A stretch of DNA of 64,000 nucleotides, taken from positions 20,778 to 84,777 of the forward strand of contig NZ_QJJK01000021.1 in assembly GCF_003201475.1 (NCBI RefSeq), given 5' to 3'. Shown here in pieces: positions 16,870 to 26,099 of this stretch (position 1 is the first letter of the stretch; every line of letters starts with the position of its first letter). The position numbers and the translations under genes are program-made. The notes below the pieces were generated by a model. That model made no database searches. It was not told where the DNA came from and saw nothing but the letters and a program-made list of their open reading frames with translations. The stretch is from Chelatococcus asaccharovorans (GTDB lineage: Bacteria; Pseudomonadota; Alphaproteobacteria; Rhizobiales; Beijerinckiaceae).

Positions 16870-17774
16870 CAAGCCGTCACCGTATATTCAGCGGCGCCAG
16901 CCGTCACGGCGCCCGCCCATTTCCTCTGCTTGTCGTCAAGAACCCGGCGCAAGTTTGTCAAAAAGCGCGTCGTTTCTTCCTCGTCGAGCGCGGCAGTCGG
17001 CGGATTGGCGCCACGCGGATCGAGTTTGGCGATGGCCTTCCCGTCCCACACGAGGACTGACGTCACGATAAAGCGGCCGGGAAGCGGCGAGGCGGGTTGC
17101 GGCTCGGGCATCAGCAATGCGCGGCCATCGCTCAGTGTCGGCACGAACGGGGATGGCAGCCAGAGCACCGTCTCGGCCCAATCCGCTTCCCACAGCCGCT
17201 GGCCGTTCCCCGCCGGATCGCGGGTCAACATCGCGTAGCCGGCCACCGGCGCCTTGGATACGCCGGTGAAGGCGATCTGGCCCTTATCTCCGGGCCTGAA
17301 CTCCACGCGGCGGCCTGATGGGACAAACGGCGCGAACGAGCGCGTTCCTTGATAGCGCTCGACCACTAGCCTGGATTCAGCCTGGGCCGTGGGGGAAGCG
17401 ATCGCCAGCTCCTCAAGCAGCCCCGCATGCCCGCGCTCGAGCCGGTCCTCGTCCACTGCGCCCGCAGCCGCGATCAGCCTGTTTGTGAATGCGTAGACAG
17501 GCAACGCAAGGTCGCTTCCCTTGAAGGTCTGCGACGACAGGACGGGAAGAGAGCGGGCGCCGCGAAAGCCCGCGATCCGCTTGTTGATGTGGTTGACAAT
17601 CTCGTCGGCGATCCATGGCGCGCAGCCGACATCGCCATGGAGCACCTTGGTGAATCGCACCGGCCCGTCATCGTCGCCGAAAATCTCCCGTGCCAGTTCG
17701 GCATCCGACTTCGGATGACCGACGAGATCACGGAAGGCCCGCCACTTGACGTAAAGGCTGTGGATCTTCGACAT
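16869..17774 (-). CDS. DUF4384-like protein coupled to the caspase gene
   Basis: The product has 301 residues from the ATG at 17774, with GAGGG upstream. The N-terminal 75 residues look helical and HTH-like (DAELAREIFGDDDGPVRF). The C-terminal half has the beta pattern of DUF4384 (RVEFRPGDKGQIAF, GYAMLTRDPAGNGQRLW, PSPFVPT). It overlaps the caspase-FGE gene as TGATG, so the two proteins are likely made together. Genes of this kind often accompany prokaryotic caspases as partner or sensor. The layout resembles the protein at 8664-9467. The family assignment is tentative. Confidence 0.5.
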   Translation of the reverse strand: MSKIHSLYVKWRAFRDLVGHPKSDAELAREIFGDDDGPVRFTKVLHGDVGCAPWIADEIVNHINKRIAGFRGARSLPVLSSQTFKGSDLALPVYAFTNRLIAAAGAVDEDRLERGHAGLLEELAIASPTAQAESRLVVERYQGTRSFAPFVPSGRRVEFRPGDKGQIAFTGVSKAPVAGYAMLTRDPAGNGQRLWEADWAETVLWLPSPFVPTLSDGRALLMPEPQPASPLPGRFIVTSVLVWDGKAIAKLDPRGANPPTAALDEEETTRFLTNLRRVLDDKQRKWAGAVTAGAAEYTVTA

Positions 17775-17808
17775 CAAGCCCTCACCCGGAGTATCATGGA
17801 GAAAGTCG

Positions 17809-18573
17809 TCACGGCCCTCTCAGGAGCAGTCGCGTTCCGGCCCAGCTCGTTGCAAAGGCGCCGACACCAAGCACGAGAGTATCCCAGATGGCCGCCAGCG
17901 CCGATTGTACGCCCTGGAAAAGAAGCGCGAGAAAAAACAACAGCCCCCCGCCCAATTTCAATTCACCAAGCGGCTCCTGCAACAAGGTTCGGCGCACATA
18001 AATGCCGGATTGCAAACCAAGAAACGAAAATGGGTCGAAGCCGAAGATGTCCACGACTGGTATGGTGAACATGCCTACGAATAGTTTCGCGGCCCCCAGA
18101 TTGTTCATAATCAGCATAATCATAACCACGCCAATGACACCTGCGATGGCGCCGACAGCGAGGGCCTTTCGTGTCAGCGGTCGCCATGGGCCGAGGAATA
18201 GACGCACCGCTCCGGTCCCCAGAGAAACGCCCGGCACGACAATGAAACTCAATAGAAGTGTATAATAGCCAATGGTGTTTTTGCCATGCGGAAAGAGCGT
18301 CAGACATCCCAGAGCGAGAACCGCCGCCGCCGCGATCGCAAGAAATGTGCTCAGCCGGTTCACGCCCTCCCTTTGATTGGCTACCAACCATGTTAGCGCC
18401 ACCGCGCCACCCATGCAGGCGATCCAGATCAAATACCAGAGCGCTACAGTTCCATAAGCTGTGAGCAGGAATGCAAGCACAACGTACAGGAATAAATAGA
18501 GAGCGATAACAGACAAGATTTCGCTGATATAAAATTTCACGGTCGCCCCCATTTCGTTTGATCTAAAACTCAT
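17809..18573 (-). CDS. Multi-pass membrane protein
   Basis: The product has about 254 residues and at least six hydrophobic helices, starting with VIALYLFLYVVLAFLLTAYG and including a Met/Ile-rich helix (GVIGVVMIMLIMN). The start is uncertain: 18573 has an AAGG upstream, 18552 and 18609 are alternatives. No catalytic motif is recognised. A soluble loop near residues 170-210 separates the last helices. It is 35 bases upstream of the DUF4384-like and caspase genes on the same strand and may belong to their operon. Confidence 0.6.
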   Translation of the reverse strand: MSFRSNEMGATVKFYISEILSVIALYLFLYVVLAFLLTAYGTVALWYLIWIACMGGAVALTWLVANQREGVNRLSTFLAIAAAAVLALGCLTLFPHGKNTIGYYTLLLSFIVVPGVSLGTGAVRLFLGPWRPLTRKALAVGAIAGVIGVVMIMLIMNNLGAAKLFVGMFTIPVVDIFGFDPFSFLGLQSGIYVRRTLLQEPLGELKLGGGLLFFLALLFQGVQSALAAIWDTLVLGVGAFATSWAGTRLLLRGP

Positions 18574-18785
18574 CTGCCTTGAAGCTGCGGTTATCATCAG
18601 CGGGGTCAAGCGCCCCTCGTCGTCCGCGCAGGCTGATCGCTCGCCCTGTCCCAGTATACGTCAGCAACGGAGAACCTGTAGTGATCATTCTTGACAGCTC
18701 ACCCTGTCGCACCTGCGCATGATCGAGTGGCCGGGAAGAATCTCTTTGCGTACAGGCTCACACTTTAGATCGGCGCGCGGCACGC

Positions 18786-19460
18786 TCACGGCGATGGTTC
18801 GATGCCAAGGCGCCGCAATGCTGCCCGGCTTTGCCGGTGATTGGGCACAAAGCCGAGCGCCGTCCGGTAGTCGAGAACAGCGTATGTGCGCTGTGCGAGG
18901 CGTTCCCTCACCATGCCCCGGCTAAAATAGGCGTCGGCATAATCGGGCTTGAGCGCTATGGCCTCGGAGAAATCCGCGAGCGACTTCTGCAACTCGTTCT
19001 TTTTCATCCAGGCCAAGCCTCTCCAGATGCGCGTCTCGGGCTGTCCCACGTCCCCGGAGACTTCGATGATCTTCGAGAAATCCGCGATGGCGGGATCGAA
19101 GTTGCCGGTCGCCAGTTCCACCTTGCCGCGGCTGAGGTAGGACATCAGATAATTCGGGTTGGCGCGGATTGCTTTGTCGAGATCGCTCTTGGCGCGCTCC
19201 CAGTCCCGCAATTCCATGAAAGCCGTCCCGCGCGTTTCATACGTGATACCGAGAGCCGGCATGAAGTTCTTGTCCAGGGCGGCCATGACCGCGATACCCT
19301 CTCCCAATTTTTCAAAAATATCGATGGAAGCGGTGCAAGTGGCAATTCGCTGCTCGACCGTTTTGACCTTGAGACAATCCCCAGGATGAACCACCTCACC
19401 CGCCTTAGCTGAGCCACACACCGTCATGGAGACAAGGCACAACACAATCCGGTAACGCAT
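18786..19460 (-). CDS. Exported TPR-repeat protein
   Basis: The product has 224 residues. A signal peptide (IVLCLVSMTVCGSAKA) is followed by three or four TPR units from residue 70 on (GTAFMELRDWERAKSDLDKAI, then SRGKVELATGNFDPAIADFSK and IWRGLAWMKKNELQKSLADF). GGAT precedes the ATG. It should be a periplasmic interaction scaffold. It lies divergent from the M23 peptidase gene. Confidence 0.75.
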   Translation of the reverse strand: MRYRIVLCLVSMTVCGSAKAGEVVHPGDCLKVKTVEQRIATCTASIDIFEKLGEGIAVMAALDKNFMPALGITYETRGTAFMELRDWERAKSDLDKAIRANPNYLMSYLSRGKVELATGNFDPAIADFSKIIEVSGDVGQPETRIWRGLAWMKKNELQKSLADFSEAIALKPDYADAYFSRGMVRERLAQRTYAVLDYRTALGFVPNHRQSRAALRRLGIEPSP

Positions 19461-19685
19461 CTCGCATCCTTTCGTGGTTTCGACTGGCTGCCATCTAGAG
19501 CTCCTGACCCGCGGTCACTATTGCCGGGTATTGACAGGCATTGGACGGAGACGCGGGCTCATGGCCTCCTCGTGACCTTGGCCGTCCGCGCCGCCAGCTT
19601 ATCGGGCAAGCCCAGGCAATCCCTGGCAATGGTCATTCCGGCACGATTGAGCGATCCGGTCGCCACGGCATTCGAGTCGAGGGAC

Positions 19686-20255
19686 ATGCGGACCATGCGA
19701 AACCTGCTCACTTTCGGGACACTCATTGCGCTGGCTTGCTCGACCGCAATTGGCGCGCAGCAAGCCAGGGCGGCGAATTGCGCGGACATCGAGCCGGACC
19801 CGGCGACCATGGTGCTACAGAGGCCGGTAGCAGGCGGCGAGATCCAACCCGGCGCCGGATTCGGTATGCGGACACATCCACTCCTCAACCGTACTCGCCT
19901 GCATGCCGGCATCGACTGGGCCGCTCCGGTCGGAACCACGGTCGTCGCCGCCCTTCTTGGTCGTGTCACAGCCGCCGGAACCGGGAAGGCTTACGGCAAG
20001 CGGGTGATCGTCGATCATGGCGGCTCGTATCAGACCGTCTATGCCCTGCTCGACGCAATCTCCGTTACCGTCGGGACCTGTGTCGCGCCCGGCGATCCGA
20101 TCGGCGCCGTCGGCGTCACCGGCCTCACGACAGATCCTCACCTCCACTTTGAAGTGAGGTACGACGGCCAGCCTATCGACCCTATGTCTTTGAAGTGGGC
20201 CGATCGTTGCTATCATTCGACCAGCCCGACACCGGATTGCGACCAATCGAAATGA
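19686..20255 (+). CDS. M23-family metallopeptidase (LytM-like), exported
   Basis: The product has 189 residues from the ATG at 19686, which opens a signal peptide (LLTFGTLIALACSTAIG). An upstream start at 19521 gives an unlikely leader. The M23 fold is plain: FGMRTHPLLNRTRLHAGIDW with the H-x3-D zinc ligands, a GSYQTVYALL strand and the C-terminal DPHLHFEVR with H-x-H. All metal ligands are present, so it is a plausible peptidoglycan endopeptidase. It overlaps the next gene by ATGA. A degenerate paralog is at 30908. Confidence 0.85.
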   Translation: MRTMRNLLTFGTLIALACSTAIGAQQARAANCADIEPDPATMVLQRPVAGGEIQPGAGFGMRTHPLLNRTRLHAGIDWAAPVGTTVVAALLGRVTAAGTGKAYGKRVIVDHGGSYQTVYALLDAISVTVGTCVAPGDPIGAVGVTGLTTDPHLHFEVRYDGQPIDPMSLKWADRCYHSTSPTPDCDQSK

Positions 20256-21028
20256 AACGCGCCCTCATCTTCCTATTCGTTGGCCCAATCGTGAGCTTCC
20301 TTCTGGTGCTCGGCACAGCGATGGCGTTCGGCGTCAAAGCCTGGGAGCCAGCGGTTCTGGGCGTCATGTTCGACCATTCCTGTGAGATGGGAATCGTTCC
20401 GGCAGTCCTTGCAGGGTTGATCGATTGGCGTCTTGCAGCCAGAACGACGTTTGCTTGGCGCATCCTTCAGACCGCCGGAGCCGCCTTCATCATAAGCGCG
20501 CTGATCGGCCTCTTCTTGCTCAGACACGACGTCGGGGCGGTTTTGATTTTCGCGATTTACGCAGCCATTGCCGCCGTCATTTGCTCACGGCTCTCGGGAG
20601 GATCCAAAGAGTTGCCGAAAGTGCGATCCGGATTGCGGTCAATCGAAATGAAACGCGCACTTATCTTCCTAATCGTTGGCCCCGCCGTGGGCTTCCTTCT
20701 GGCGCTCGGCACGGCGATAGTCATTGGCGTCAGACCGTGGGAGCCGCCGATGTTTCTCGGCGTCATGTTCGCTTATTCCTATAAGGTGGGACTCATTCCC
20801 GCCGCCCTTACAGGACTGGTTGATTCGCGTCTTGCGGCCATAACGACCTTTGCCGGGCGCATCATTCAGACTGCGGGAACAGGCTTCGTCATAAGCGCGC
20901 TGGTCGGCCTCTTCTTGTTCAGCCTAGGCGGCGGGGCGGTTTTGATTTACGCGATTTACGGGACTATTGCCGCCACCGTTTGCTCATGGCTCTCGGGACG
21001 ATCAAAGGGTGCGGCGGACGCGCAATGA
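20252..21028 (+). CDS. Membrane protein made of two fused tandem copies
   Basis: The product has 258 residues from the ATG at 20252, coupled to the M23 stop. Residues 1-125 and 133-258 are copies of each other (both start MKRALIFL, both carry GVMF, TTFA and SALxGLFL segments), each with four hydrophobic helices. The repeat includes bases from the end of the M23 gene: GATTGCGACCAATCGAAATGA at the first copy matches GATTGCGGTCAATCGAAATGA before the second with two changes. This shows the second copy arose by tandem duplication and remained in frame. No function is recognised. Confidence 0.65.
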   Translation: MKRALIFLFVGPIVSFLLVLGTAMAFGVKAWEPAVLGVMFDHSCEMGIVPAVLAGLIDWRLAARTTFAWRILQTAGAAFIISALIGLFLLRHDVGAVLIFAIYAAIAAVICSRLSGGSKELPKVRSGLRSIEMKRALIFLIVGPAVGFLLALGTAIVIGVRPWEPPMFLGVMFAYSYKVGLIPAALTGLVDSRLAAITTFAGRIIQTAGTGFVISALVGLFLFSLGGGAVLIYAIYGTIAATVCSWLSGRSKGAADAQ

Positions 21029-21149
21029 GACGTGTTTTGTAACAAAGCGCTGATATCCGGAAGCTGATCGTTTTATTTGCTGTCCTGTGGACGCTCGCGG
21101 TCATCACAAGGCTGGCTGGAAGACGGTTTGGCGCCTGGAAAGTCGCAGG

Positions 21150-22451
21150 CTACCTGGCGGAGGCCTTCCAGTCCGCCGGCTCGAATCGCGTCTTGCCCTG
21201 TCCGATCTCCTTGAGCGACGTTTCGCAGTGTTGCCTGATATTGTCAGGCGGAGCGAGTTCGAGCGTCTTCCGGAAATCGGCCGATGCGGCGTCGGGCTCC
21301 GCCTTGGCCCAGCGGACCAATCCTCGCCGCCAATAGAAAAACGGATCTTTCGGATTGCGTGCGATTGCCTGCTCAAAATCAGACAACGCGCGATCATACT
21401 CACCTTTATAATATAGCATCGCGCCGCGGTTGACGAGGGCATTCATATTGTCGGGATCGAATCGCACCGCCGCCTCGAAGTATTCGAGGGCCGCACTCCA
21501 GTCGCGAGTTTGGGTGTGGGCATGCCCGAGATTGCTATAAAAAATACCTAGGGCGGCACCATTGAACTTCCCGGAGGCGATGGCGCGCTTGCAGCCGTCG
21601 ATTCGCGACGGTCCGGACGTGCACGCCTTGAAGTCCGGGTCGGCGCGTATTTCATCGGCGTCGGTGAGAACTTTCGGCTTAACCACTGTCTGCTGTTCCT
21701 GCGGCGGAGTGGCCGGCGCCGGCTTTTGGGGCACGTCATTATTCGCTGGTGCCTCTGGCGTGGGATTGGCATCATCGCTACCCAGCGCCTTTAGCTCCGC
21801 CAGCAGAGTCTTGCGCATATCTTCCGGCGGATTGAGCGCCATCGCCTTCCTGAAATCCGCAACTGCTTTCGTCGTTTCGTTCTTCCGCTTCCAGGCGACG
21901 CCGCGAATGAAAAAGGGAAAGTAATCTTTCGCATCGCGCATGATGGCCTGATCGAATTCCGCGATGGCGATGCCGAGTTCCTTGTCGCTCAACTGCGCCA
22001 GCAGGGTGTCATAGTCCTTGCTGGCCATATCGTATTTGCCGGCGCTGAAATAGGCGTCGCCACGCAGCCGGTACAACGCATTCAGGGCTGCCCCGGCGAA
22101 CTTCTTCGACTGGATGGCCTTGTCGCACGCCTCGACGGGACGGTTTGACTTATCGCAGGCAGCAAAGTCCGCATCGGTCTCCGCAATCGCCGTATCGGAG
22201 ATCACACGCGGTTCAGCGAACATGAAATAGCCGGCCAGCGCGAGAAGCGCCGCTCCGCCCGCCGCGAGCGCTGCGGCTTTGACGGGCAGGCTCGGCTTTG
22301 GGCGAAGCTTGTCGGCATCGCCGCCGCCTGCCTGTGAAGCGGAGGCGGATGCCGGTCTGTGACGAATGCCAAGCCGCTCACATTCCGGGCACGTCTCATG
22401 GGCGTCGCTGTCAAAGACGTGCCCCCCGGAGCAGCGGATCAGTTTTGCCAT
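21150..22451 (-). CDS. Zinc-ribbon/TM/TPR membrane protein, copy A
   Basis: The product has 433 residues. Residues 7-23 form a C-x3-H-x9-C-x2-C zinc ribbon (RCSGGHVFD ... CPEC). A Pro/Ala linker leads to one TM helix at residues 55-75 (AAALAAGGAALLALAGYFMF). The rest is a likely periplasmic TPR array (YLRLRGDAYFSAGKY-like units, AVADFRKAMALNPP, ALSDFEQAIARNP). The N-terminal 115 residues are nearly identical to the next gene, so this is a recent tandem duplicate. It has extra TPR sequence around residues 135-165. It closes the block of channel genes read leftward. Confidence 0.75.
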   Translation of the reverse strand: MAKLIRCSGGHVFDSDAHETCPECERLGIRHRPASASASQAGGGDADKLRPKPSLPVKAAALAAGGAALLALAGYFMFAEPRVISDTAIAETDADFAACDKSNRPVEACDKAIQSKKFAGAALNALYRLRGDAYFSAGKYDMASKDYDTLLAQLSDKELGIAIAEFDQAIMRDAKDYFPFFIRGVAWKRKNETTKAVADFRKAMALNPPEDMRKTLLAELKALGSDDANPTPEAPANNDVPQKPAPATPPQEQQTVVKPKVLTDADEIRADPDFKACTSGPSRIDGCKRAIASGKFNGAALGIFYSNLGHAHTQTRDWSAALEYFEAAVRFDPDNMNALVNRGAMLYYKGEYDRALSDFEQAIARNPKDPFFYWRRGLVRWAKAEPDAASADFRKTLELAPPDNIRQHCETSLKEIGQGKTRFEPADWKASAR

Positions 22452-22490
22452 GCTCTGTATCCTCTGGCTCTCCTGGTCCGCCTGCGCGGA

Positions 22491-23744
22491 CTATTTGGCG
22501 GTAGCACCCCAGTTCGGCGGCTCGGCCCGAGTTTTGCCCTGTCCAATCTCCCTGATGGCCTCCTCGCATTTCTTCCTGAAGACGTTGTCCGGCGGGGTGA
22601 GATCAATCGTCTTCCGGCAATCTGCTGATGCCGCGTCGGGCTCCCCCTTGGCCCAGCGGATCATGCCGTGCAGGTAGTGGAAAAACGGTTCATTCGGATT
22701 GCGTGCGATTGCCTGCTCGAAATCGGACAATGCGCGGTCATACTCCTTTTTATAATACAGCATATGGCCGCGGTTGGCGCGGGCAGTCATATTGTCGGGA
22801 TCGAGCCGCACCGCCTTGTCAAAGTTTTCGAGGGCCGCATCCCTGTCAGGAATTTGTGTGTAAGCATGCCCGAGATTGTTATAAACAACGCCTAGGAAGA
22901 TACCGTCGAACTTCCCGGAGGCGATGGCGCGCTTGCAGCCGTCGATTCGCGACGGTCCGGACGTGCACGCCTTGTAGTCCGGATCGGCGCGAATTTTATC
23001 GGCGTCGGTCAGGACTTTCGGCGTCACCACGATCTGCTTTTGCGACGGCGGAGGGGCCGGCTCCGGCTTTTTGGGTGCGTCATTGTTTTCGGATGGCTGT
23101 GGCGCGGGATTGGTTCTGGCGTCATCGTTGCCGAGCGCCTTTAGCTCCGCCAGCAGAGTCTTGCGCATATCTTCCGGCGGATTGAGCGCCATCGCCTTCC
23201 TGAAATCCGCAACTGCTTTCGTCGTTTCGTTCTTCCGCTTCCAGGCGACGCCGCGGTTGTAATATGGAAGGTAATCATTCGCATCGCGCGCGATAACCTG
23301 GTCGAAATCCGTGATGGCCAGATCGTATTTGCCAGCACTGAAATAGGCGTCGCCACGCAGCCGGTACAACGCATTCAGGGCTGGTCCCGCGAACTTCTTC
23401 GACTGGATGGCCTTGTCGCACGCCTCGACGGGACGGTTTGACTTATCGCAGGCAGCAAAGTCCGCATCGGTCTCCGCAATCGCCGTATCGGAGATCACAC
23501 GCGGTTCAGCGAACATGAAATAGCCGGCCAGCGCGAGAAGCGCCGCTCCGCCCGCCGCGAGCGCTGCGGCTTTGACGGGCAGGCTCGGCTTTGGGCGAAG
23601 CTTGTCGGCATCGCCGCCGCCTGCCTGTGAAGCGGAGGCGGATGCCGGTCTGTGACGAATGCCAAGCCGCTCACATTCCGGGCACGCCTCGTGGGCGTCG
23701 CTGTCAAAGACGTGCCCCCCGGAGCAACGGATCAGTTTTGCCAC
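22491..23744 (-). CDS. Zinc-ribbon/TM/TPR membrane protein, copy B
   Basis: The product has 417 residues and the same layout as its neighbour: C-x3-H-x9-C-x2-C ribbon, one TM helix and TPR units. The start codon is GTG where copy A has ATG. The first 340 bases and a block around 23130-23250 are almost identical to copy A, whereas the C-terminal TPRs have drifted. It is 22 bases downstream of the coiled-coil channel partner. The cytoplasmic ribbon and periplasmic TPRs suggest a scaffold that spans the inner membrane. Confidence 0.75.
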   Translation of the reverse strand: MAKLIRCSGGHVFDSDAHEACPECERLGIRHRPASASASQAGGGDADKLRPKPSLPVKAAALAAGGAALLALAGYFMFAEPRVISDTAIAETDADFAACDKSNRPVEACDKAIQSKKFAGPALNALYRLRGDAYFSAGKYDLAITDFDQVIARDANDYLPYYNRGVAWKRKNETTKAVADFRKAMALNPPEDMRKTLLAELKALGNDDARTNPAPQPSENNDAPKKPEPAPPPSQKQIVVTPKVLTDADKIRADPDYKACTSGPSRIDGCKRAIASGKFDGIFLGVVYNNLGHAYTQIPDRDAALENFDKAVRLDPDNMTARANRGHMLYYKKEYDRALSDFEQAIARNPNEPFFHYLHGMIRWAKGEPDAASADCRKTIDLTPPDNVFRKKCEEAIREIGQGKTRAEPPNWGATAK

Positions 23745-23766
23745 GCTCGTGCCCCCTCTCCGAGCT

Positions 23767-25074
23767 TCAGGGTTGCGGTTTAGGCGGCGTCACGCTGGGG
23801 GCGTCCGGCGGCAGGATGACGCTGTGTGCGATCTGATCGTCCATCCATTGCTGTCCTTCGGGCGAGGGAGCGACGAGACTCATACTGTCGTCGGCGTCAA
23901 TGACCACGTCCCCGACATATTCCACGGCGCTCCCCGCCCGCATCGTTCGATCCTGCCACCACGTATTGTATTGCCTGTCACTGACCGTATAAGACACCAA
24001 GATCGTCGCCCTGCAGTCCGTTGCGCGGGCCTGCAAGGCACCTGGGTTCTGCGATTTGGGAGGCCGCCGGTCGGAGAGAACCAGGAAATACCGGTTTGGA
24101 TTACGGGCGTCATTTCTGATCACGAAGGTTGAAACATGTCCCGTGGCAGCCGACGAAGTCTGGGGTCTGATTGACAAAGGATTGCTCCGATTTCCGAGGC
24201 CACCCGCTTGATTCAGGAGATATTTCACATTCTGGCCGGCGAACACCGTGCCGCTCGTGTAAGCGCCGAAAGCAAGCGTCTCGCCGCAATTGTCGCTGAC
24301 GACCGTTCCGGTCAGCACCGGATAGCGCCTTCGCTTCGCCTCCGAATCCGCAATTTCACGCTTTAGCTCCCTATTCTCCTGCTCCAGCGGCGCGACCCGC
24401 GCAGCCGTAGCGTAGAGCGCGGCATTCTCCTGCTCGAGCTGGGCCACGCGCTGGCGCATTTGCCCGACCTGGCTTTGCAGGTCCGCGACCTGTGACCTGA
24501 GACCGGCGTTCTCCTGCCGCAGCCGGGCAATCTCCGCCTCGAGTTCCCTGATGCGCATCTGCAACTCCGCGACCCGTTCGGGCGTCGAAAGCTGCAACTG
24601 TGCGATCTGCTGTTTGAGCCTCTCCAGTTCTTCCCTGAGCCTGGCGTTCTCCTCCTCGAGGCGGCTGTTTTCTGCTTCAAGGGGCGCAAGGCGCGCATTT
24701 TCCCGCTTGAGCTGCTCAAGATCAGCGGCGACCATCTTGAGCCGCTCTTCCAGCCGGTTCACCTGCGAACTGAGCTGATCGACATAGCGCTTCAATTGAT
24801 TGACAAGCTGCTGGCCGGAGCCGAGCTGATCGCGCGCCGCGTTCAAATCCCTGCGCAATGCGCTGTCCCCGAGCCTGCCAAGCACGTTTTGAATCTTGGC
24901 GTCGGCGTCCTGAACCTTTTTGGCTAGGTCCTGCGCCTCGTCCTTGCCGAGCGGACTCGACGAATAATAGGGCAGCAGCAGCAGCATCATCACGAGGAAG
25001 GCGCCCATGGCCTTCGTCACCACCGCCATGAGCGAGATGTCGAAGGTCTCGATGGAGCGGTTCGGCCTTCTCAT
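23767..25074 (-). CDS. One-TM coiled-coil protein, partner of a MotA/ExbB-like channel (copy A)
   Basis: The product has 435 residues. A short cytoplasmic start (MRRPNRSIETFD) is followed by one TM helix at about residues 15-38 (LMAVVTKAMGAFLVMMLLLL), a long coiled coil to about residue 255 (RLEEENARLREELERLKQQI and similar heptads), and a beta-rich C-terminal domain. Size, topology and gene order match MotB/ExbD-type partners. The TM helix lacks the usual Asp and holds a Lys instead. I see no OmpA-like peptidoglycan-binding motif. It starts six bases after the channel gene. Confidence 0.7.
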   Translation of the reverse strand: MRRPNRSIETFDISLMAVVTKAMGAFLVMMLLLLPYYSSSPLGKDEAQDLAKKVQDADAKIQNVLGRLGDSALRRDLNAARDQLGSGQQLVNQLKRYVDQLSSQVNRLEERLKMVAADLEQLKRENARLAPLEAENSRLEEENARLREELERLKQQIAQLQLSTPERVAELQMRIRELEAEIARLRQENAGLRSQVADLQSQVGQMRQRVAQLEQENAALYATAARVAPLEQENRELKREIADSEAKRRRYPVLTGTVVSDNCGETLAFGAYTSGTVFAGQNVKYLLNQAGGLGNRSNPLSIRPQTSSAATGHVSTFVIRNDARNPNRYFLVLSDRRPPKSQNPGALQARATDCRATILVSYTVSDRQYNTWWQDRTMRAGSAVEYVGDVVIDADDSMSLVAPSPEGQQWMDDQIAHSVILPPDAPSVTPPKPQP

Positions 25075-25080
25075 GGAGTC

Positions 25081-25878
25081 TCACCCGGCCTTCGTATCGG
25101 GCTGGAGATAGACGCGGTTGATGAGATTGCGCAACGTGTAGTCCGCAGCCTGGTTGAGCGCCATTTCCTCGCGTCGCTGCACGACGTTTTGCAACAGCAC
25201 CAGAATGGCGCTGAGGACGAGGGCGATGATCGTGGTGTAGAACGCCACGGCAAGGCCCGACGTCACCTTCTCGAATTCAATGTTCTTGGGATCCTGCATG
25301 CCCTCCAGCGCGATCGAGATGCCGACGACGGTGCCGATAAATCCGGTGGTCGGGATGCACCAGACGAGAAAGCGCATCGTCTGATAGGCGAGATCGAGCC
25401 GGTGGCTCATCAGCTCGAGCGTGCTGGTGTAGATGGCGACCGTCTGGTCGAGGGACCGGCTGGTGAACAATTGTAGGATCGACAGGTCGATCAGTTGGGG
25501 CAAAAATGCCTGTTTGCTCGCCTTGAGATCGGCGATCTTGTGACGGATCGCGCCGAGATCGTCCACTTGCAGAATGGCCGCGTCGTCCTCGGGCAGGAGG
25601 TGTTGATCGATATAGTGTCCCTCACGTGCCGTTGCGGCGTGTCGGCGCCAGAGTTCCGCCAGCCCGAACGCCATCATCAAATACATGCCGTTCTGGATGG
25701 TGAACGGATAGACGCGCCTGAAGAACGATGTGTCGGAATGGTCGAACAGGAACACGGCCAATGGCGACCCCTTGGGCAATATCCAGGAGCCGGCTGCGAT
25801 GGCCACGGCCAGAACGACAAATGCGACGGCATACGCACGTAACGAAGAGAACGCGGTCGCCCCACTCAACCCCGCCAT
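25081..25878 (-). CDS. MotA/TolQ/ExbB-family channel protein (copy A)
   Basis: The product has 265 residues. TM helices occur near residues 15-33, 55-75, 165-185 and 210-232. The conserved channel block is WCIPTTGFIGTVVGISIAL near residue 173 followed by GLAVAFYTTIIALVLSAIL, the MotA/ExbB signature with the Pro and the GTVxG turn. A YPFTIQN segment is shared with the paralog at 42.4 kb. Family members conduct protons or sodium ions to power rotation or envelope work. It is the first gene of the leftward block with the coiled-coil partner and two zinc-ribbon proteins. Confidence 0.8.
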   Translation of the reverse strand: MAGLSGATAFSSLRAYAVAFVVLAVAIAAGSWILPKGSPLAVFLFDHSDTSFFRRVYPFTIQNGMYLMMAFGLAELWRRHAATAREGHYIDQHLLPEDDAAILQVDDLGAIRHKIADLKASKQAFLPQLIDLSILQLFTSRSLDQTVAIYTSTLELMSHRLDLAYQTMRFLVWCIPTTGFIGTVVGISIALEGMQDPKNIEFEKVTSGLAVAFYTTIIALVLSAILVLLQNVVQRREEMALNQAADYTLRNLINRVYLQPDTKAG

Positions 25879-26099
25879 ACGAGTTTCCCGATGTGGAGAT
25901 ATCGGTTAAATCTAACCCTCGTATCGCATTTTCGCAATCGCAGACCCTCCCGACAGCGCAAGGATCCGCCGGGGAATCGACCCGTCACCCGTCGTGAAAT
26001 TCTTCACGCCCGACCATCCCTTGAGCTGGCATACGAGGCAGGCACGCCGCGCCGGCATGATCGTCACCGATTGACGATACCGATCATCGCGCCTCGCCT

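Noticed and set aside
21150..25878. Zorya-type defence system (ZorAB)
   Set aside because: MotA-like and coiled-coil one-TM proteins are present, but the partner lacks the OmpA-like domain and Asp, and no ZorC or helicase ZorD-type gene is found anywhere in the window.
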